The translations under genes and the position numbers were made by a program. DNA of 64,000 nt from Otatea glauca (taxonomy: Eukaryota; Streptophyta; Magnoliopsida; Poales; Poaceae): positions 56,973,567 through 57,037,566 of the forward strand of contig CM070713.1 of assembly GCA_036346275.1 (NCBI GenBank), written 5' to 3'. The notes beneath the pieces are model-generated. The model saw nothing but the letters and a program-made list of their open reading frames with translations. It had not been told where the DNA came from and made no database searches. Below, piece after piece: positions 1 through 11,742 of this stretch; the first letter of the stretch is position 1, and every line of letters starts with the position of its first letter.

Positions 1-45
1 TCAATTTATTTTCTACACTTTATGCTTTTTTTGCAACCATTTTCT

Positions 46-70
46 ATTAGATTACACGCAGTAATCTAAT
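46..70. repeat. Perfect 10-bp inverted repeat (hairpin)
   Basis: A 10-base arm ATTAGATTAC is followed by a 5-base loop and its exact reverse complement. It lies just upstream of the gag remnant of copia element 1. Its role is unknown, and it could be chance or part of the element leader. Confidence 0.5.
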
Positions 71-87
71 GTCGGAATTTTGAAATC

Positions 88-168
88 ATGCAAATGTCCG
101 GCATCGTGAATCGTGAGTTTGAAGAACTGGCCCCGCACGGTCAGAACTACCTCACTTGGGCATCGTGA
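88..168 (+). pseudogene. copia gag N-terminal remnant (26 codons)
   Basis: An ATG at 88 opens a 26-codon frame ending at the TGA at 166-168. Its middle (FEELAPHGQNYLTWAS) matches the pattern of copia gag N-termini, in which a short acidic stretch is followed by a G-x-N-Y-x-x-W core. The rest of gag, including the UBN2 region and zinc knuckle, is absent, and the protease starts about 60 bases later. A 20-base sequence (GCATCGTGAATCGTGAGTTT) occurs at 101-120 and again at 160-179, right at the point where gag is lost. Confidence 0.6.
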
Positions 169-225
169 ATCGTGAGTTTGATTGGGACTATTTTCCTTTT
201 TCTTTAGAAATCGTGTAGCGCCCAA

Positions 226-3200
226 ATGGAAGAGATATGCATTGTTGATAGTGGCACAACAAATACCATCTTAAGAGAGTCTAAATACTTCCAGTCGATC
301 ACGAAGAACGCTGGAAAGATTACTACGATCGCAGGAAGCTATTCCTATATAATAGGCTCTGGAAGAGCCACAATTATATTACCAATAGGTACAATTCTGG
401 TAATTGAAGAAGCCCTTTTATTCCCTGTTTTATTCCCTGAATCAACGTGCACTCTCTTAAGTTTCAAAGACATTCGCGCCAATGGTTTTCACGTAGAAAC
501 CAATGAAGAAAATGGCAAAGAATACTTGTGCATTGTGAACCACGCGGTATGTGGAAAAATGGTATTAGAAAAATGTCCCTCATATGAATCTGGGTTGTAC
601 TACACGAATATTCATGCACCCAAAGTGTATACTTCCTTGAAGACTGTCTTTAGAAGCTCTGAGTTATTTTCTTTATGGCATGGCAGATTATGTCATCCTG
701 GTCTTAGAATGATGAGAAATATAGTGAATAACTCACAAGGTCATGGCATCAATGTTAAGAATTTCCCGAATCATGAAGATTTCGTGTACCCTGCATGTGC
801 CACCGGGAAACTAATAACTAGACCCTCTGTCATGAAAGTGCAAAGTGAAATCCCTGTATTCCTGGAACGCATCCAGGGGATATTTGCGACCCGATTCAGC
901 CCTTATCAGGGCCGTTTCGATATTTTATGGTGCTCATCGATGCTTCCTCGAAATGGTCGCATATATGCTTGTTGTCAACAAGAAACCATGCTTTTGCAAA
1001 ACTGATCTCGTAGATAATAAGAATTAAGAATGCTTTCCCTGATCATCGTGTGAAGTCCATCAGAATGGACAATGCCGGCGAATTTACTTCAATAGTATGT
1101 ACTCTGTACCGCACGTCCATACGCAAAATGGATTAGCTGAAGCACTCATAAAGAGAATTAAATTCATTGCCAGACCGCTTTTGCAGAGTTGTAACCTGCC
1201 CAACACTTGTTGGGGACACGCAGTCCCGCACGCAGCAGCTCTCATCAATTTCAGACCTTCGGCCTACAACATCCATTCTCCTTTGCAGCTTGTGCACGGG
1301 ATCATCCCGAAAATCTCCCATCTCAAGAAATTTGGGTGTATGGTATATATTCCTATACCACCCCCTCAGCGGACTGCAATGGGCCCTCTCCGCAAGTCTG
1401 GGATATATGTTGGTTATAAAAGTGCATCCATAATCAGGTATTTGGAACCCATGACTGGAGACTTGCATACAGCCCGATTCGCAGATTGCATATTTGACAA
1501 GGATTGTTTCCCGTCATTAGGGGGAGGAAATCAACCTTTGGATGAAAAATTCCAGAAAATCATATGGTATTCCACTGGGATCCCCGCGCATGACCCCCGC
1601 ACTAATGAAGCAAATCAAGAAGTCCAGAAGATAATTGATTTGCTGAATTTAGCAAATGAACTGCCTGATCATTTCTGTGATCTAAAGGGCGTGGTTAAGT
1701 CGCATGTACCCGCAAGAAATGCACCAGAGAGGGTGGAAATACCAAAGAAAATAGAAGGTATCTCTCATCCCGCTCGAGGCCTCAAAGAAAAGAACAGAAA
1801 TCGCTCTCAAACCCAAAGTACCCGAGACGCCCGGAGAAAATCAAGCGAGAGGACTTACCACAACCAATCACGAAAATACCCTAAGGAAAGAAGGGGAGCC
1901 AGTTGAGACTTGGCACTGAAAAGAAGCCAACGGGAAAAGCAATTCCAGAATTGAATCTTTCACTGCAGGAAGCCGCTGGAAATAATGTGTGCGCACACAT
2001 AAGCGATGAAAAGCTAAAGGAACTTGCTCCTGCGATAGGGAATAGCAGCGAAGAGCAAGTAGAAATGCATGAAGCACCCCATGAAGAAATAGCCATAAAC
2101 TTTGTAATAACAGGAGAATCCCTGAATAGAGCAACAACCAACGTTGATGCATACTTTGTAAAGATGATTGCCTCGATCATTGATCATAATCCCGAGCCTG
2201 CATCTCTAGCAGAGTGCAAGAAAAGGCTAGATTGGGAAGAATGGAAGAAGGTAATCACTGCAGAGTTAGTCTCTCTGAACAAGAGAGAGGTGTTTGAGCA
2301 GATGCCGCACACCTCCCATATAAACCACAGAGGTCACAAATGGGTCTTTGTTCTAAGAGGAATGAAAACAACGGTTGTAAGGTACAAAGCAAGGCTTGTA
2401 GCTCAAGGTTTCACTCAACGTCCGGAGTTGATTATGAAGAAACCTATTCTCCGGTCATGAGAGGAATTACCTTTAGATGTTTGATCTCAATAGCAGTCAA
2501 CTTGAAGTTGAGAATGAAGCTAATGGATGTTGTCACAAAGATATTTGTATGGAAACTTGGATTCGGAGATATACATGAAAGTACTAAGGAATTCCTATCC
2601 CGAACCAAGACGGAGCAAATAGAAACACATGCAGTGTGAAATTGGAGAAATCACTGTATGGGTTTGAAGCGATCGGGAAGAATGTGGTACAATCGCTTGA
2701 GCAACTTTCTCTGCAAGAAAGGCTACACAAACAGCGAAGATTGTCCATGCGTGTTTATACAGCGATCCCCGAATGGATTCTGTATAATCTCCGTCTATGT
2801 AGATGACTTGAACATCATTGGGATGGATGAAGAAATTGAAGAAGCATGCTCATACTTGAAGTCTGAGTTTGAAATGAAGGATTTGGGTAAAACCAAGTTT
2901 TGTTTAGGCTTGCAGCTTGAGCATATCCAAGGAGAAATCTTGGTACATCAATCAACTTACACGCAGAAAGTGTTGGAAAGGTTTGGCTTTGAAAATGCAT
3001 ATCCTGCAAAGACTCCAATGGTCAGAAGGTCACTCCAAGCAGGCCTAGACCCATACAGACCTAGAGAAGAAGGGGAGGAAGTCCTGAGAGCAGAATTCCC
3101 ATATCTGAGTGCAGTTAGAGCACTCATGTACCTTGCGAATAGCACTAGGTCGGACATTGCGTTCGTTGTGAATTTGCTAGCCCGGTACAGTGCAGAACCC

Positions 3201-3827
3201 ACCAAAAGGTATTGGAAAGGGATCAAGGACATCTTCCGTTACCTCCAAGGAAGCAAAAATCTCGGTTTGTTTTTCAGAAGAAACAATGAATTGAATTTGG
3301 TTGGCTACGCCGATGCTGGGTACTTATCATACCCGTATACTGACAAGTCCCAAACTGGCTATGTTTTCCTATGTGGAGGAACAACAGTTTCTTAGAAATC
3401 GTCTAAGCAGACTCTTGTCTCGATGTCGACAAACCACTCGAAAATCATTGCTTTTTATGAAGCATCTCGTGAATGTGCATGGCTCCGAAGAATGGTTCAC
3501 CACATCTAGAAGTCATGTGGCTTGAACATTGAGCAAACTCCCACGATCATTTATGAAGATAATGCAGCTTGTGTTGCCTAAGAACAGATGGGTTATGTGA
3601 AGAGCAATCTCACGAAGCATATCAACCCCAAGTTCTTCTATGCTCACGAATTGCATAAGATGAACGAGATTAAGATATTGCATACTAAGTCATGTGAAAA
3701 TCTCGCAGATTTGTTCACTAAATCACTCCCAGCATCTACCTTTGAAAGGTGTGTAAAAGGGATTGGGATGATGAGACTTAGAGAAGTGCAGATTTCAGGG
3801 GGAGATATTTCACATACTCCCACATGA
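226..3827 (+). pseudogene. copia pol: protease, integrase, reverse transcriptase, RNase H (broken)
   Basis: The aspartic protease signature DSGTT is encoded at 247-261. It is followed by the GAG-pre-integrase segment (LWHGRLCHPG) and a damaged zinc-binding end. Integrase resumes in another frame at about 1097, with HTQNGLAEALIKR holding the catalytic-glutamate region. Reverse transcriptase is spread over three frames from about 2210 to 3395: KARLVAQGFTQ, then the EETYSP segment, then the YVDD active site at 2796-2807. The RNase H region runs to about 3827 and contains the conserved NLADLFTKSLP motif at the copia pol C-terminus. At least four frame breaks or stops (near 1005, 1906, 2457 and 3395) make this a dead pol gene. 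Confidence 0.88.
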
Positions 3828-4060
3828 ATTTTGAGTACCCAACATGAATCTCGAAGATTAGCAATTGAAGTTTGGGTGAATTGTACTCTTTTTCCTTAGC
3901 AAGTTTTTCATGAAGTTTTCTTGCATAAGGTTTTAATGAGGCAATTCGTGCAACATAGTAAGCGTATGCTATGTACTCTTTCTCCAAGTATTTTTCCCAC
4001 TGGGTTTTTCTGGAGTTTTAATGAGGCATATGCATTCGCGGCAAAGGGCCCAAGGGGGAG

Positions 4061-4289
4061 TGTTGGGAAACTACGTGGCCCAATGAAAGCCCACGATGGT
4101 CCCTTAGCCGAAACCCTAGGCGACTACTATATAAGGAGGAGGGGGGTCCCCCCTATGTACAAGAAATCAGAATAGCAATAAAGAATTCTGTCCTCGCTCT
4201 CCCTATATTGTGTCTCTCTTTCTCTCTCTGTTCTCCAAATCAGATCTGTTCGGGAACCCCGGACTATTCGATAGTGAGGTTCCTTAACA
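4061..4289 (+). repeat. 3' LTR of copia element 1
   Basis: The sequence begins TGTTGGGAAA next to a polypurine tract and ends TTAACA, giving the TG...CA and TGTT...AACA ends expected of an LTR of about 229 bp. The end could also be placed two bases later, at 4291. It holds a TATATAAG box near 4128-4135. Host-like GC-rich sequence follows. Confidence 0.75.
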
Positions 4290-4519
4290 CAAGGAAGCTA
4301 CAGCACCAGCACCGGTTGCCGTTGGTGGCGACAAAGACATCGACGGACAAGCCGGGAGGGAGAACTGCCGCTAAGAACCAGCGCGGCCAGCATCAGTGCC
4401 GGGCCGTGGCAGGAAGAGCGCGATGCATCCGACGAGCCACACCAGAAACGCCCCAAACCGGCGGGGCCACGGCGCATCCGGCTCGCCAATCATCATCATT
4501 GCGCCAATCAGCGTCGCTT
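4290..4519. other. GC-rich spacer, no gene recognised
   Basis: This 230-bp stretch between two copia elements is GC-rich and has no recognisable domain. It may be a piece of host sequence lying between two independent insertions. Confidence 0.5.
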
Positions 4520-5030
4520 TATTATATACGTTGACTTATATCTAATCTTTTAAGATTTAAAAAAGTGTGTTAGATGAATTCTAATAGGGTTAGAATTTAT
4601 AATAGGAGTAGGATTTTTATTTACTTCAGAAGAAGAACTAGGGAGATTATATAAATCTATGGGAGGTCATGAAGAACCCAAACAATCAAGAAGTCACAAA
4701 CTAACTCATCTAGAGCAAAATGCGCACAAGAAAATTAAAAGCTACGTTATTCTTTAGCACTAAATTCTTATATAAGGCAAGGATTCGAGAATCTAAAAGT
4801 TCAAGAAGTTGTGATAGAGCAACAATCCTTATATTCTTTTGAGATTATGTTTAAAAATTTACGATCGGCTTCGCCAAATCTTTCTCTCTCGTTATGGTTG
4901 CTTCATCGTCGTTATTTTGATTCTCTCTAGGGATTCATTTTCTTTGTTCTTGAGATTACGCACACTCATGTCGTATCTCACAAAACTTTGTCCGAGGGTT
5001 GTTGCGCATAAGGAGTATCAGAGTATAACA
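4520..5030 (+). repeat. 5' LTR of copia element 2
   Basis: The repeat is about 511 bp and ends in ...AGTATAACA two bases before the primer-binding site. It shares long collinear similarity with 6565-6917, for example GAGATTATATAAA / GGTTATATAAACC and AGTCACAA.CTAACTCAT. Confidence 0.7.
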
Positions 5031-5032
5031 AG

Positions 5033-5050
5033 TGGTATCAAAGTCAAGGC
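5033..5050 (+). other. Primer-binding site for initiator tRNA-Met
   Basis: TGGTATCAAAG sits immediately after the 5' LTR and matches the common plant copia primer-binding site (complement of the tRNA-iMet 3' end) with small changes. Confidence 0.7.
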
Positions 5051-5189
5051 CAAATTAATCAGGTTTGTGAGAAGTTCGGTAAAGTGTCATATGGCACAAA
5101 ATCAAGATTAATGTCGACGATATGGAATCAAGTAGAGAAATTTGGCAGCGAAGGAAATTCCAGCGTGTGACAATTTGTGGTAAAGGATA

Positions 5190-6120
5190 TCCTAGGACTT
5201 AAAAGAATTGTATATGGCCAAGTCGCTGACAAACCGGTGTGTGCTGAAGCGACAACTGTACAGGTCGCGATGGAAGAAGGTACACAATTCTTGACCATCT
5301 CAATATCTTCAACAAGCTTATCACGCAGTTGATTAGTATAGATAAGAAAATTGAGAAGAACGATAAAATCGTCATACTAGCATCATCTCTACCATTGTCA
5401 AGGAAGCAATTGGTGATGAATATTCTCGTCAGAAAAAACACTCTCAACTTCAACAAGGCAGTTGTATATCCATTGGAGGTAGAGCCTTGAAAAAGCCATC
5501 CGAATCTTTATCCTCGGATGATCAAGCATTAGCTATAGTATGTGTTGCAAGCAAAAGCAAGAGTTACAGGAAGAAGAAAGGCAAGTGCAAGGGTATACGG
5601 GTATGCTATCTATATGATGAGGAAGGTCATATGATAAAGGATTGTCTTGAGTTTGAAGCAAATGAATGGTGCATTCTCAATGACAGTAGCAAAAGATGAT
5701 TCAAACGTACTTGTCCTTAGTCAACCAGGTACTTCTCATGGATGGATATTAGATTCAGGTTGTTGCTTCCATATATGTTCGGCGAGGGAGATGTTTGACG
5801 AAGGATCTCTACGCCCGGCACATGAAATTGTTCACTTAGCTGGTTGCAAGGAGTATGCAATTATTGAGGTGAAAACAGTTACATTGGAGATGTATAATAG
5901 AGTACATCGCACATTGACGGGAGTTCGATATGTTCCTGACATAAAGAAGAATCTAATATCTGTAAGGTCGTTTGAACTTGAAGGCTGTGAGGTATTACTT
6001 GAGGTGCAGTTATACGAGTTACTTGTAAAGGGTGGGTGATCATGAAAAGTATCTGTAGCAATAAAGGATACTGATTGATGGGTACATCTAAAGGAAGGCC
6101 AAACAATGGAAGGTTTGGAA
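5190..6120 (+). pseudogene. copia gag-protease remnant
   Basis: From about 5210 a broken frame reads like the copia gag UBN2 region (AKSLTNRCVLKRQLY, then a segment on holding to a small set of partners). From 5487 a basic stretch leads to a zinc-knuckle relic, C-Y-L-Y-D-E-E-G-H-M-I-K-D-C, in which the second zinc cysteine has become tyrosine (codon at 5613). An overlapping frame from 5647 carries the protease signature DSG at 5752-5760 and the usual VRYVPDIKKNLISV segment. The frames stop near 6039, and what follows up to the 3' LTR has no recognisable pol domain. Confidence 0.75.
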
Positions 6121-6564
6121 AAAATCTTGATCAGGAGATGAAAACCGTGTCGTCAACCGTAGTTAATCAGATCTCAATAGTAGTTATGTGTGGAACTACA
6201 AAGGCAGTTGCAAAATCTAACAAACGCAAAGGCGAAAATGCGAGTTATTGAAACAAGGAAGATGTGGCGGGACCAACCACGCGGTACCAATGAATAGGTG
6301 GAGCTCATAGATGGTACAAACCTATGGCATGGAGGGCTACAGGAACACGAGGTGTGGTTAACCAAACTACACAGAGAAAGAGATTTCAGGTGGAGGGTTC
6401 GGGAGGTCAAGCCTGAACACTAATACACACATTACGGTAATATATATGAGCCTCTGTGGTGGGGGTACTCCAAAAGGTGGAAAGAAAAAACAATACAGAG
6501 TCGACTTAGAGTGAATTCTTGGAAGAGCATAGTGACTTCAATGGATAAAAGTCAAGGTGAAAAT

Positions 6565-6917
6565 TGTTATATATAGTGACTCATATATAGCCTTAATTTA
6601 GAAAGGTGTGCTAAATAAATACTAATAGGATTAGGATTAAGGAGGTTATATAAACCTAACGAGAGGTTTTGGAGAACCCAAGCAACTAAAAAGTCACAAG
6701 CTAACTCATTCACAGCAAAAAGCGCACGAGAAGATTAGATCCTAGGTTATTTCTTAGCACCAGATTGTTGGTAAAGATCCAAAAGTCCTAAAAGATTCGA
6801 GAGGTTGTGAAAGAGCAGCAATCCTTTGTACTCTTTTGTAGTTGTGCTTAAAGAATTTATTATCGGTTTCACTAAATCTTTCTCTTGTTGTGTAAGAAAT
6901 AGTATCAGATTATAACC
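6565..6917 (+). repeat. 3' LTR of copia element 2
   Basis: It starts TGTTATATATAG after a short purine-rich GTCAAGGTGA and ends near ATTATAAC. Compared with the 5' copy it lacks roughly 150 bp between CTTTCTCT and AGTATCAG, so part of R-U5 has been deleted. Confidence 0.65.
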
Positions 6918-8066
6918 GTTAGGAGAGCTGGAGGATGCATTGGCCCGCCGCGGTTGCCTCCGACGCACGGGAAGTCGGCGGCCAGGCCTTGCGCAAGGAC
7001 ACCTTCTTTGGCACCCATTGCACATGCACGCACGGGTCCATGGGAGACTACACCGAGTGGATGCGGGTCGCTTCCACAGAGGTCACAGCTGGCCGCCCAG
7101 CCGCCCGGTGCGAACTCGGTGCCAGGACAGTACCACCGGGTTCCACGCCGAATGGGCGCGCCTGCAGGCTGATTAGGTGAGATGAATCGAAGCCGTCGAA
7201 GCTGCTGACGGGCCCGGAGGCATTGAACGTGTGATCAAGGTCACCGCCGGCGGGTCCGAAGGGGTCTCGTGGGCGCAGATCCCCATCGCGGAGCGCCGTG
7301 GAGCCTTGCCCACCAAGGTCAACGCTGGCTGGTTCGACGGGCTCTAGTCCAGAGAGCTCGCCGTCACTGCCCTAGAAGGCAGCCAGCGCCGGATCTTTGT
7401 TGATGCCATCTTGCCGAGCCTCAATTGGATTTGGATATATGCACGGCTAGATCGTGGTGGTTCTGTCCTCGATCGGCAGGCGGGGAAAAAAGGACTAGAT
7501 CGAGGAAGCGGAGCTCGTGGTAGTATGTAGCACGGATTTGGGGCAGTTGGTTCACTTGATAGATCGTTGATTCATGGCGTACCTGGTTGCTGCATCGTCA
7601 TTTCGGTCAATATCTTCCTTGTCCGAAGAAGCAAGATAGGAAGGAAGCTTTCCAGAAACGTGTAATTGCCGCCGGGCGTCCCCGTCCATGCTTCGCGCGA
7701 CGCAGCCTGCATAAAGTTACGTCGTTGTTCGTCCATGCGCGCCGGCCGCTAGCGTTTTCCCCTTCGTTTGCTCACTCTACGGATCTGTCGTCTGCCTCCT
7801 TGTTGCGTTAAAACATGTGTTTTGTCTAGAAGCCTTGCTCAACTTTTATTGTAGCATATGGCCTGTGCGTTGTTGTTTGCTTCCAATAAAACGGAAGCAG
7901 GGGAGGATCTTCGCTGGTCTGAATGAATGTAAATTTGTTGACAGTTTCTTGGAGTGGTTTGGTGCTTGGAAATTTCGAATAGATGGCGCGAACGGGAGGA
8001 AAATGCGCAGTAGAAGTGAGGTGGAAGAGCCTCGTCGCACAACTCCGGCCAAGTAGGCTCGTAGCC
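6918..8066. other. Mostly GC-rich intergenic stretch, no gene recognised
   Basis: Up to about 7780 the sequence is GC-rich, with short open frames in several phases (for example 6935-7180 plus). None has a domain I recognise, and stops interrupt longer readings. It could hold fragments of a host gene. The last 250 bp are AT-richer and form the left flank of the MULE target site. Confidence 0.5.
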
Positions 8067-8076
8067 CAGCATACGC
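8067..8076. repeat. Target site duplication, left copy
   Basis: CAGCATACGC directly precedes the left terminal inverted repeat. An identical copy follows the right terminal inverted repeat at 16500-16509. Confidence 0.9.
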
Positions 8077-8290
8077 GAATTTTTTTTTCTTTAATATTTT
8101 TTTTTATTCTTTTTTTCAAAACTATGCGTCCGAATTAAAATTTTACGAAAATACCCCCGGTCGCCCGTGTATGGGGCGATCGCCCCATACACGGGCGATA
8201 GCTCCTCTCATTGCTCCTCGCCGTCAGAGAACACGCCATTACACAGGCCCCCACATGAGAGACAGGGCGATCGCCGAGACAGGCGACAGC
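8077..8290 (+). repeat. Left terminal inverted repeat of the MULE
   Basis: It aligns with the reverse complement of 16290-16499. Shared blocks are GAATTTTTTTTCTTTAATATT, the TATTCTTTTTTTCAAAACTA block, TGCGTCCGAA, the GTGTATGGGGCGATCGCC block and CGCCGAGACAG. Similarity is strongest in the outer ~130 bp. Confidence 0.85.
8161..8198. repeat. 38-bp perfect palindrome centred on GCGATCGC
   Basis: Each half of 19 bases (starting TCGCCCGTGTATGGGGCGA) is the exact reverse complement of the other. It lies within the left terminal inverted repeat. The corresponding right-end site (about 16390-16430) keeps only the GTGTATGGGGCGATCGCC half well. It may be a transposase or host-factor binding site, or a cruciform. 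Confidence 0.9.
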
Positions 8291-8439
8291 GGCTTTAAAG
8301 CCCCTCGCTCGCTTCGGCGAGCAAACAAAATGAGGCGAAAACGAAGAGAAAAGAGAAAGAGAAAGAAGAAGAAAAAAGAAGAAGAAAAAGAAGAAGAAGA
8401 GAAGAAGAAGAAAAGGGAAAAAAAAGTCGATTAAATGCT

Positions 8440-9150
8440 TTACTGCAAGGTATTTTTACAAATTTTATAAATCTATTATTTAGGAATTTTACGATTTTGT
8501 AGTGTTTAGAAAATACTGTAGGATTGTTTGTTATTAGAATTCTAATGTAGCATGTAATATTCAGTCGAATTTAGGATTGTGTAGCGTTTAGAACTTTAAT
8601 GTAGTATTTAGTTTTTAGAAATTTGAGGACTGTATAGTATTAAGTACGTTACAAATTTATTGTAGTATTAGAAATTTATTATAGTGTTTAGAAAATTTAG
8701 GATTGTGTAGCGTTTACATTTTCTCGGATAGTGTTGTTTAGAAATTTAATGTCATGATTCATATTTAGAACTTTAATGTACTATTTAGTTTTAGAAATTT
8801 CAGATCAGTATAGTATTAAGTACGTTACAAATTTATTTTTAGTCTTAGAAATTTATTGTAGTGTTTAGGAAATTTAGGATTGTGTAGCGTTTACAATTTC
8901 TCGGATAGTGTTGTTTAGAAATTTAATGTCATGATTCATATTTAGAACTTTAATGTACTATTTAGTTTTAGAAATTTCAGGATCAGTATAGTATTAAGTA
9001 TGCGTTACAAATTTATTGTAGTGTTTAGAAAATTTAGGATTGTGTAGCGTTTACAATTTCTCGGATAGTGTTGTTTAGAAATTTAATGTCGCATTCATAT
9101 TTAGAACTTTAATGTAGTATTTAGTTTTTAGAAATTTCAGGATCAGATTG
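8440..9150. repeat. AT-rich subterminal tandem repeat region
   Basis: A unit of roughly 160-180 bp recurs about three to four times. Markers are TTAGGATTGTGTAGCGTTTA near 8570, 8697, 8874 and 9031, followed by TCTCGGATAGTGTTGTTTAG and ATTCATATTTAGAACTTTAATGT. No coding potential is seen. It separates the left inverted repeat from the transposase. Confidence 0.8.
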
Positions 9151-11742
9151 TATTTTAGAGTAATATTTTTCCGTCGAACGTTGCGACATGTCGGAGAAAT
9201 TGTATTTCCAAATATTTTATGGAGATGGGGAGATAGCACGGGGTGGATGGGGTGGATCTATCATCATTTTCAAGAGTCGACGGGCATATGCACGACAGCG
9301 ATAGGACATCTGAGGTTTGTTGGAGTGGATGTCTCGGATGTTCGGTTTGGATGCCCGTGATCGCTCTTGGGTCGAGCGGTAGTGAGCCGAGCGCAAGACC
9401 GCTTTTACGAGAGTTGATTCCTATTAACTCGACGTCAACATGGAGGAGTTATGTTGGTTTTGCGCAGAGCGGGGTTGGCCGCTCATGTTGTTGGTACAAT
9501 GCTACCGTAGCTCCATCGGTGTCGCAAGTTCGTGATGTCGGGTGGACATTACGGCGGAGGGGACATCAAATGTAGAAGGATGCGAAGAGGAAGGCGGCGA
9601 GGAGCCCGAGACGAGGAGCACGAGACTGGCGGTGGCGAAGGGGCCCGGGGCGAGAGAGACAGCGGTGGAGGCGCGAGGGGCCGCCGACGAGGGGAGGAGG
9701 TGGAGGACATTGTTGACTGATGGAAGAGGAGGACCGTGCGGATGAGGAAGTCCTGATGGTGAGCACTGACGAGGAGGACAACGCCCCGAGGTGCCTATCC
9801 TCGGTGCGTGGACCAATTACAATTTCAAGACCTAACGATGAATGAAGGGAACATTGATGCATGGGAGTATCGTGAGAACGAGGTGACGCAGGGGCCATAT
9901 ATAAAGACAAGGAGGCTGATGGATGCGGTGAAGTCTTGGGCAATGTCTCTCCGCGACAATTCGGGGTTGTGAAGTCCAAGAAGAAGGACTACGACATGAA
10001 GTGCGTAGTTGATTCGTGCCCATGACGGGTGCATGCATACCAGGAAGTGGGCGGACTCGGAAATGCTCCATAGTGATGGAGCATAATCGCGAGTGGAAGA
10101 AGCGGGCGGGGACACCGCAATCTGTCGTCCACTTGGGTGGCAAATGTGTTTATGGTCGATCGTGGACAATCCCTATCTGCAGCCTCGATCTATTATCACA
10201 CCGTGGAGGAGAGGTTTCAAGACAAGATTAGCTACGCAAAGGCATGGAGAGCAAAAGGACAGCTCTGAAATACGGTTCGGGGCGTCACGAGGCTTCAGAC
10301 GAGAATATTCCCACTTGCTCGGGCAATCGCACAAAGGAACCCCGGTACATCCATCGACCTTGCGGAGTTCCTGCGGGTGGTGCGTGCACCGAAGTGGGTA
10401 TTGCGGCGTGCATTCTTCGCCTGGGGCGCATGCATAAATGCGTTAAGATCGCGCCGCCCGGTCCTTTGCATGGATTTGCACATTCCTCACGGGAAGTACA
10501 AGGGCGATTCTAATCTGCGATCGCGGTGGATGCCAACAACCGGTTCTACCGGTTGCGTTGGCACTCGTGGAGGGAAAACACGGGGCTAATAATTGGTTCC
10601 TTGAAAGAGTGAAGTCGGCGATTGTTCTCGACAGTTCGATGTTTGTGTCATCCATGACCGACATGCGAGGGCGCTAAGGGCGATCGTGGATATGCAACAA
10701 GGGTCCGCCGTCGTGGGTGCAGCAAAGTGGCCAGATCTGAGGAGCAGGTGGTGCATGAGGCACATGGGTGCCAATTTTTTCCGTCAGTTCAGGAACAAGG
10801 AGCTTATGAACATGTTCAAGCGCCTGTGCAAACAGAACCAACGGAGGAAGTTCGACGCGCTTTGGAAGACGTTGGACGAACTAACGAAGAAGCAATCAAT
10901 GGATCCGAGAGGTACCGCTAGTTCATCAAGGAACCCGATGGTGTACCATGAGCAAGGAGAGGACCCCACAGCCTTATGTGCGCTGCTGGCAGACCCCCCA
11001 AACATCCGGCGTAGGCTGGGTACCAGCATAAAGAGTTTCACCGATTGGATACGACATGAGCCTTTGGATAAATGGTCTCTTCTGCACGACGAGGGCGGCT
11101 CGCGTTATGGGATCATGACAACGAACTGGCGGAGATTTACAATCCCAGGTAATGAAAGGCACGGATGCCTTCCATCGGTGGGTATAGTTGAGGTGTCTTA
11201 TTAGGGACACAGAGAAATTTCATTGAGCGATACAAGACCTCCACGGATGTATGTCGGACAATCGATGTCTTACTCAACCGTTGTGTCTACCTACATGTCC
11301 AAGAAAACAAGAAAGGCGCAGACACATCGGGTTACACCGAGAGTGGCGTGGAGCGGAGATACCACGTGCACTGCGGTGGCCGAGGTCGCGAGGGTGCCAC
11401 CGGAGAGGACTTCCTATCTGTGCATACTCCGGCGGTGATTGCGAGTGCTCTGCCGAAAACCACGCTGCTGCACTTGCCATGCTCGCGCGTCATTGCCGTA
11501 GCCGCCGAGGCGCATCAATCCTCGCCGTCCGTTCGTCTCCCGTACTACTACAAGCGAGCGTTCTCAACACGTGGCATCACGAGGTGTACGGTACCGAGTG
11601 GATGGATCGTTCACAACAACCCCCTCCGGACCATCGATGGGTACCGGACATCCGAATGTTGAAGCTGAAGGTCGGACGTCAAAGGACAAGGCGCATTCGG
11701 AACGATATGGACGAGTCCGAGGCGCGTCGCAACCGCGGATAA
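9150..11742 (+). pseudogene. mudrA-like MULE transposase (frame-broken)
   Basis: Pieces of a MULE transposase follow one another in shifting frames. At about 9410-9480 is the N-terminal segment PINSTSTWRSYVGFAQSG. At about 9960-10100 is the N-terminal zinc-binding part (VKSKKKDYDMKCVVDSCP then VHAY). At about 10200-10290 is KISYAKAWRAKR. At about 10490-10620 is the DDE-core region (GKYKG..., VDANNRF, then LVEG and NWFLERVKS). At 10686-11140 is the stretch ending RWCMRHMGANFFRQF and FTDWIRHEPLDKW. At about 11460-11500 is the SWIM zinc-finger end (LHLPCSRVIAV, with Arg where His is usual). The C-terminus GRQRTRRIRNDMDESEA stops at 11740. At least six frame changes mean no functional protein. 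Family assignment is firm; exact exon limits are not. Confidence 0.85.

Larger units (their letters stand above)
88..4289 (+). mobile_element. Ty1/copia retrotransposon 1, decayed, 5' LTR not seen
   Basis: This is a plus-strand copia element in the order gag remnant, protease, integrase, reverse transcriptase, RNase H, polypurine tract and 3' LTR. The polypurine tract (CAAGGGGGAG, 4051-4060) directly abuts the LTR start TGTTGGGAAAC at 4061. Most of gag is missing and pol is broken by frameshifts and stops, so the copy cannot be autonomous. The 5' LTR is either outside the window or deleted, so no target site duplication can be tested. Its protease and integrase resemble the minus-strand pol fragment at 38.1-39.1 kb, which places the two in related lineages. 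Confidence 0.9.
4520..6917 (+). mobile_element. Ty1/copia retrotransposon 2, internally deleted
   Basis: Two related direct repeats (4520-5030 and 6565-6917) flank about 1.5 kb of internal sequence. A primer-binding site for initiator tRNA-Met follows the first, and gag and protease remnants lie between them. Integrase, reverse transcriptase and RNase H are missing, so this is a strongly deleted copy. The LTRs align from their first bases (TTATTATATAC versus TGTTATATATAG) but have diverged by many substitutions, and the 3' copy has an internal deletion. No convincing target site duplication was seen. Confidence 0.8.

Noticed and set aside
52..86. Possible primer-binding site or 5' LTR end for copia element 1
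   Set aside because: No TGGTATCAGAGC-like sequence and no second copy of the 4061-4289 LTR in the visible 5' part.
9566..9979. 137-codon minus-strand frame
   Set aside because: Antisense shadow of the MULE transposase N-terminal region.
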